Under the pieces are notes generated by a model that did no database searches, was not told the DNA's origin, and saw nothing but the letters and a program-made list of their open reading frames with translations. A stretch of DNA of 7,142 nt. It comes from Verrucomicrobiota bacterium (GTDB taxonomy: Bacteria; Verrucomicrobiota; Kiritimatiellia; CAIQIC01; Lenti-01). The translations under genes and the position numbers were made by a program. Location of the stretch: NCBI GenBank assembly GCA_003451935.1, contig DMJA01000282.1, positions 1 to 7,142 of the forward strand, read 5' to 3'. Positions 5,366-7,142 of this stretch are shown here, in pieces. Every line of letters begins with the position of its first letter. Positions within the stretch are counted from its first letter, which is position 1.

Positions 5366-5658
5366 TTGAGCGTTTCCAGGACCGGCGTGGTGAAGGCCCA
5401 GACGCCGGTCTTGGCGCCGACCTCGTCGCGCAGCATCTGCAGGCGCCCCATCAGCCGCGCGGCCACTTCGTCGTCCACGACCACGAATGCGCCGGAATTC
5501 GCCCCGGGCCACACATGGTTGTCCATCCGCGTGCCGCTCTTGGGCCCGCGGCCGGTCATCCGCTTCCAGCGCGACATCCCCACGATGCCCATTTCGTCGA
5601 GGATGTCCTGGATTTCGTCCGTCAGCACGAGGTCATGCATCATCCAAACCGCCTTCAT
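5362..5658 (-). CDS. PII-like transporter-associated protein (PG0541-type)
   Basis: A 98-aa protein with a PII/CutA-like alternation: strand 2-7, helix 11-24, strand 27-33, a long Gly/Pro-rich loop 35-57 in the T-loop position (GRGPKSG...WPGANSG), strand 57-61, helix 63-79 and strand 84-91. From memory it matches the PG0541 family of small proteins found next to RND efflux genes. Such PII-like proteins usually form trimers, bind small ligands and touch a membrane transporter, so a role in sensing or gating the pump is plausible but unproven. ATG at 5658 overlaps the RND stop (ATGA) and has GGGAG 7 nt upstream. Its own TGA overlaps the GTG of the alkD-like gene. It lacks the Tyr51 uridylylation context of true GlnB, so it is not a nitrogen PII. 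Confidence 0.8.
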   Translation of the reverse strand: MKAVWMMHDLVLTDEIQDILDEMGIVGMSRWKRMTGRGPKSGTRMDNHVWPGANSGAFVVVDDEVAARLMGRLQMLRDEVGAKTGVWAFTTPVLETLK

Positions 5659-7142
5659 GCCCGCACTCCCTTCTCGGCCCCCGCCTGCTCCCGGCGCCGC
5701 GCCATGCGCGCATGCGCCAGGCTGTAGAGCGTCGGCACCAGCACCAGCGTGATCAGCATCGAAAACACAAGGCCGCCGACGATCGTCGCCGCCATCGGCT
5801 TCCACGTCGCGGCGCCCTCGCCGCGGCTTACAATCATCGGAATCATCGCCAGCGCGGTGGTCATCGTGGTGATCAGCACCGGGCGCAGGCGCGAGCGGCC
5901 GGCGTTCACGATCGCGTCGTGCAGGTTCTGCCCGCGCGCGCGCAGCAGGTTGACGTAGTCGATCAGCACGATCGCGTTGTTCACCACCACGCCCACCAGC
6001 AGGATCATCCCGATGAACGACATGATGCTCACCGTCAGCCGCAAGACGGTAAGGCTGATGGCCACGCCCGTGAACGCGAAGGGAATCGAGAACAAAATCA
6101 GGAACGGATCCAGCAGGCTTTCGAACTGCGCGGCCATCACCATGTAGACCAGCAGGACGCCCAGCGCCAGCATCAGGCCCATCTGGCGGAACGACTCCTC
6201 CTGGTCCTCCGCGGTGCCGCCGAAGTGGAGCCCGATGCCCGACGGCAGCGGCACCTCCTCGGCGAGGCGGCGGCGCAGGTCGCGGACGACTTCGCCGCTG
6301 CTGCGCCCGAAGACGTCGGCCGTCACCTGGATCATCCGCTCCTGGTTGCGGCGGTCGATCTGCAGCGGGCCGACCCGCTCCGTGATCGTGGCCACGCTGT
6401 CGAGCCGGATGCGGCGGCCGTCCGGCAGCACGATGTCCGACTGCGCGATGTCCTCCACGGTCCGCCGGTAGGATTCGTCCAGCCGCAGCACCACGTCGTA
6501 GTCCTCGTCGGATTCGCGGTACATCGTGGCCGTCGTGCCGTAGAAGAGCGTGCGCACCCCGTTGGCGATCTGCGACACGTTCAATCCGTGCGCGGCCGCC
6601 TTGGTCCGGTCGATCTCCACGCGGATCTCCGGCCGGCCCGGGTCGCGGCCGAGCTCCCCATCCACCGCCCCCGGGGTCGTGTTCACCACCTCCAGCACCT
6701 GTTCGGCGACCTTCTGCAGCACGTCGAGGTCGAACCCCAGCACGTCGATCACGATGGGCTTCGCCCCGCCGCCGGGACCCATCTGGGACGTGTCCACGTT
6801 GTACTTCTGGACCTCCGGCCATTTCGTGACGACGTCGCCCACGGCGCGGCCGATCTCCTTCAGGCCGCGGTCGCGCTGCGTCTGCGAAACCAGGCGCATC
6901 ATCACCCACCCGATGTGCGAGCCGCCCTGGCCCATGCCGCCGGAATCGCCGCAGCGCCACGCGTAGACCAGCACGTTCTCGCGCCCGGCCTCCGCCAGCG
7001 CCACGTCGAGGATGCGCTGGCCCACCGCCGCCGTTTCCTCCACGCGCGTGCCGATGGCCGTCTGGTAGCGCAGCATCAGCCGCCCGTTGTCTTCCTCGGG
7101 CGAATATTCCGACCCCAGCCCCATGAACAGGAACACGCTGCC
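5655..7142 (-). CDS. RND efflux transporter (AcrB/HAE1-like), C-terminal half, cut by window edge
   Basis: Proton-driven inner-membrane pump of a tripartite efflux system. The 495 visible residues match the second half of AcrB-type proteins. They open just after the TM7 region (FMGLGSEYSPEEDNG, residues 6-20 of the visible part). The second porter/docking region follows (about 20-310). Then come five membrane segments: 319-341, 343-366 (ESLLDPFLILFSIPFAFTG), 370-395, 419-440 and 450-475. GVVVNNAIVLIDY at 384-396 takes the place of the AcrB TM10 segment with Lys940; here Asn-Asn occupies that site. RSRLRPVLITTMTTALAMIPM at 416-436 is typical. The frame is open through base 7142, so the start and first half lie outside. 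The periplasmic adaptor and outer-membrane factor are probably upstream. The substrate cannot be told; the domain pattern is drug/HAE1-like rather than CusA-like. Confidence 0.92.
   Translation of the reverse strand, partial: GSVFLFMGLGSEYSPEEDNGRLMLRYQTAIGTRVEETAAVGQRILDVALAEAGRENVLVYAWRCGDSGGMGQGGSHIGWVMMRLVSQTQRDRGLKEIGRAVGDVVTKWPEVQKYNVDTSQMGPGGGAKPIVIDVLGFDLDVLQKVAEQVLEVVNTTPGAVDGELGRDPGRPEIRVEIDRTKAAAHGLNVSQIANGVRTLFYGTTATMYRESDEDYDVVLRLDESYRRTVEDIAQSDIVLPDGRRIRLDSVATITERVGPLQIDRRNQERMIQVTADVFGRSSGEVVRDLRRRLAEEVPLPSGIGLHFGGTAEDQEESFRQMGLMLALGVLLVYMVMAAQFESLLDPFLILFSIPFAFTGVAISLTVLRLTVSIMSFIGMILLVGVVVNNAIVLIDYVNLLRARGQNLHDAIVNAGRSRLRPVLITTMTTALAMIPMIVSRGEGAATWKPMAATIVGGLVFSMLITLVLVPTLYSLAHARMARRREQAGAEKGVRA

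Overview
All genes in this 7.1 kb window lie on the minus strand of GC-rich bacterial DNA, so transcription runs from high to low coordinates. Both edges cut a gene. The organism cannot be named from this alone. A zinc-ribbon/EIIA fusion, a PG0541-type PII-like protein behind an RND pump, and short TTCCA...TGGAA palindromes inside a gene make me lean towards the PVC group (Verrucomicrobiota/Kiritimatiellota-like, perhaps a metagenomic contig). That is only an inference.

In transcription order, the first unit (7142 to 4655) holds the C-terminal half of an RND efflux transporter, a 98-residue PII-like transporter-associated protein and an AlkD-type DNA glycosylase. Each junction is a 4-nt stop/start overlap (ATGA, then GTGA), so the three are probably translationally coupled. 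A near-consensus sigma-70 promoter (TTTACA-17-TATAAC) at 4609-4581 then opens the second unit. This has a C4 zinc ribbon fused to a PTS EIIA domain, shikimate kinase (aroK), and two ABC permease subunits of the OppB/DppB/YejB and OppC/DppC/YejE types. The first permease carries three near-identical palindromes in its enlarged extracytoplasmic loop, each read in a different frame. No ATPase or solute-binding protein gene is visible beside the permeases.

The third unit is leuA (2-isopropylmalate synthase, cut at base 1). Its 255-nt upstream region has every part of a classical ribosome-mediated attenuator: a TTGACA-17-TTTATT promoter, a 29-codon leader ORF with Leu-Leu-Leu-Ala-Leu, a hairpin just after the leucine codons, a segment that can pair with the terminator's 5' arm, and a 9-bp terminator followed by a U-rich tail. 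The predicted transcription start falls on or next to the leader ATG and no good ribosome binding site precedes it, so the leader is probably translated from a leaderless mRNA. This attenuator is the most notable regulatory feature of the window. The repeat-bearing permease and the zinc-ribbon/EIIA fusion come next.
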